This document shows, in pieces, positions 63,311 to 64,000 of a stretch of 64,000 nt of DNA. This DNA comes from Clostridioides sp. (GTDB lineage Bacteria; Bacillota; Clostridia; Peptostreptococcales; Peptostreptococcaceae): the NCBI GenBank assembly GCA_031261505.1, contig JAISJN010000008.1, forward strand, positions 124,001 to 188,000. The letters run 5' to 3'. A program made the position numbers and the translations under genes. How positions within the stretch are numbered: the first letter of the stretch is position 1; each line of letters begins with the position of its first letter. The notes beneath the pieces were generated by a model. The model ran no database searches. It saw only the letters and a program-made list of their open reading frames with translations, and had not been told where the DNA came from.

Positions 63311-64000
63311 TTATTTTATAGTTTCTATATATGCTTTCTTTAATGCGTCCTCCGATACTTCCTGGCCTATACCAGGCAATTCAGGTATGTCTATATATCC
63401 ATTCACCGGTTGGTAATCGTACTTGCATTGTCCTGCGTTAAATGGCGTAGTATTCGTAATATGATGCTCATGGATGATAAAGTTCGGTATAGCTGCTTCC
63501 AGATGTAGGCTCACCGCTACTCCTATTGGACTTGAGCATACATGTGACTGTACGCTTACGTCGTGGATATGAGCCATGTCGCATATTTTCTTCGCCTCTG
63601 TTATACCTCCGCAGTTTCCTATATCTGGTTGAATTACTGTCAAGGCATTGCTCTTTAATAGAGGTAAAAATCCCCAACGAGTGTATGTTCTCTCTCCTGT
63701 AGCCAAAGGAACATCTGTTTTTTCAGATATTTTTTTGAATAACTCTGCATTTAGCGGTGTGCACGGCTCTTCAAAGAACATAATATCGTATTTTTCAGCC
63801 ATTTTTATAAATTGAAGTCCTGTAGCTGCATCGGTCATAGCGTGGTTTTCTATTATTAGATCCGCATCGCTTCCCAATGCCTCTCTAGTAGCTTGTATTC
63901 TCTCTTCAGCAAGTTTCATAATGTCTTTACTTAAGTAGCTCGTTCCATTTAGGAAGGGAATTATCTTTCCCTCTTTGTCAAATCTCATGAAATTAGCCTT
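63311..64000 (-). CDS. Enolase-superfamily dehydratase, C-terminal part (5' end beyond window)
   Basis: The reading frame stays open to the right edge and continues upstream of the first ATG (KANFMRFD), so the gene is truncated by the window. About 230 residues are visible. Barrel motifs of the mandelate racemase/galactonate dehydratase subgroup are present: IIENHAMTD, MFFEEPCTP, LATGERTYTRWGF, VIQPDIGNCGGITEAKKI and VQSHVCSSPIGVA with a likely catalytic His. These enzymes dehydrate acid sugars. The exact sugar acid cannot be told. It lies upstream of the APC permease on the same strand. Confidence 0.88.
   Translation of the reverse strand, partial: KANFMRFDKEGKIIPFLNGTSYLSKDIMKLAEERIQATREALGSDADLIIENHAMTDAATGLQFIKMAEKYDIMFFEEPCTPLNAELFKKISEKTDVPLATGERTYTRWGFLPLLKSNALTVIQPDIGNCGGITEAKKICDMAHIHDVSVQSHVCSSPIGVAVSLHLEAAIPNFIIHEHHITNTTPFNAGQCKYDYQPVNGYIDIPELPGIGQEVSEDALKKAYIETIK

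Overview
The window comes from a low-GC, anaerobic, spore-forming member of the Clostridia, most like the amino-acid-fermenting Peptostreptococcaceae. The grounds are: a complete selenocysteine-dependent glycine reductase operon under a glycine riboswitch; a Cwp84-like cell-wall cysteine protease with CWB2 repeats; the three Csp germination proteins; indolepyruvate oxidoreductase beside butyrate kinase; and strong AT bias. The species cannot be fixed from this sequence. Nearly all genes lie on the minus strand. Only typA, guaB, a cstA-like gene and a DUF1540 gene are on plus.

Layout. 0-12.7 kb: gapA, a B3/B4-domain protein, the Cwp84-like protease behind an unidentified structured leader, a double-cubane cluster protein and its activase, adenosine deaminase, two tiny basic proteins, a copper ATPase with a CsoR-like operator, and a DapF-fold racemase-like protein. 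12.8-18.5 kb: typA, recQ and asnS with an Asn T-box. 18.6-31.3 kb is a sporulation and germination island. It holds a DUF3787-like spore protein, cspB-cspA-cspC (only CspB keeps a catalytic triad), an Ig-like membrane protein, and a run of eight Cys-rich small proteins. Four of those eight are shorter than 60 codons and were found by reading the sequence. All eight have the same promoter layout, CAC(A/G)-N15-CATATA(C/T)TA, which fits sigma-K. Seven also share a 5' hairpin and a GGATGTGAT-type ribosome binding site. Downstream of the first of the eight is a seven-copy 37-bp tandem array whose minus strand is complementary to that ribosome binding site.

31.3-42 kb: aminopeptidase P, a NUMOD1-like protein, a tyrosine phosphatase with topoisomerase III, a KDKAK-rich secreted protein, a phosphohexomutase and guaB. 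42.1-50.6 kb: grdX-trxB-trxA-grdE-grdA-grdB-grdC-grdD. In-frame UGA codons in grdA and grdB are read as selenocysteine, so simple ORF calling splits both genes. Thioredoxin reductase and thioredoxin feed electrons to protein A/B, and protein C releases acetyl phosphate. 50.9-64 kb: an M3 peptidase, CstA, a LacI regulator, a DUF1540 protein, iorA-iorB-buk, a GntR regulator, an APC permease and a truncated enolase-superfamily dehydratase. With the peptidases, these fit a peptide and amino-acid fermenting life.

A dispersed two-hairpin element of about 70-105 bp (at least 13 recognisable copies) is scattered through the intergenic regions. Nearly all copies lie in plus orientation, and several end within 10 bp of a minus-strand stop codon. 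One copy sits inside the hairpin loop of another, which shows past mobility. No transposase, rRNA, tRNA or CRISPR array was recognised.
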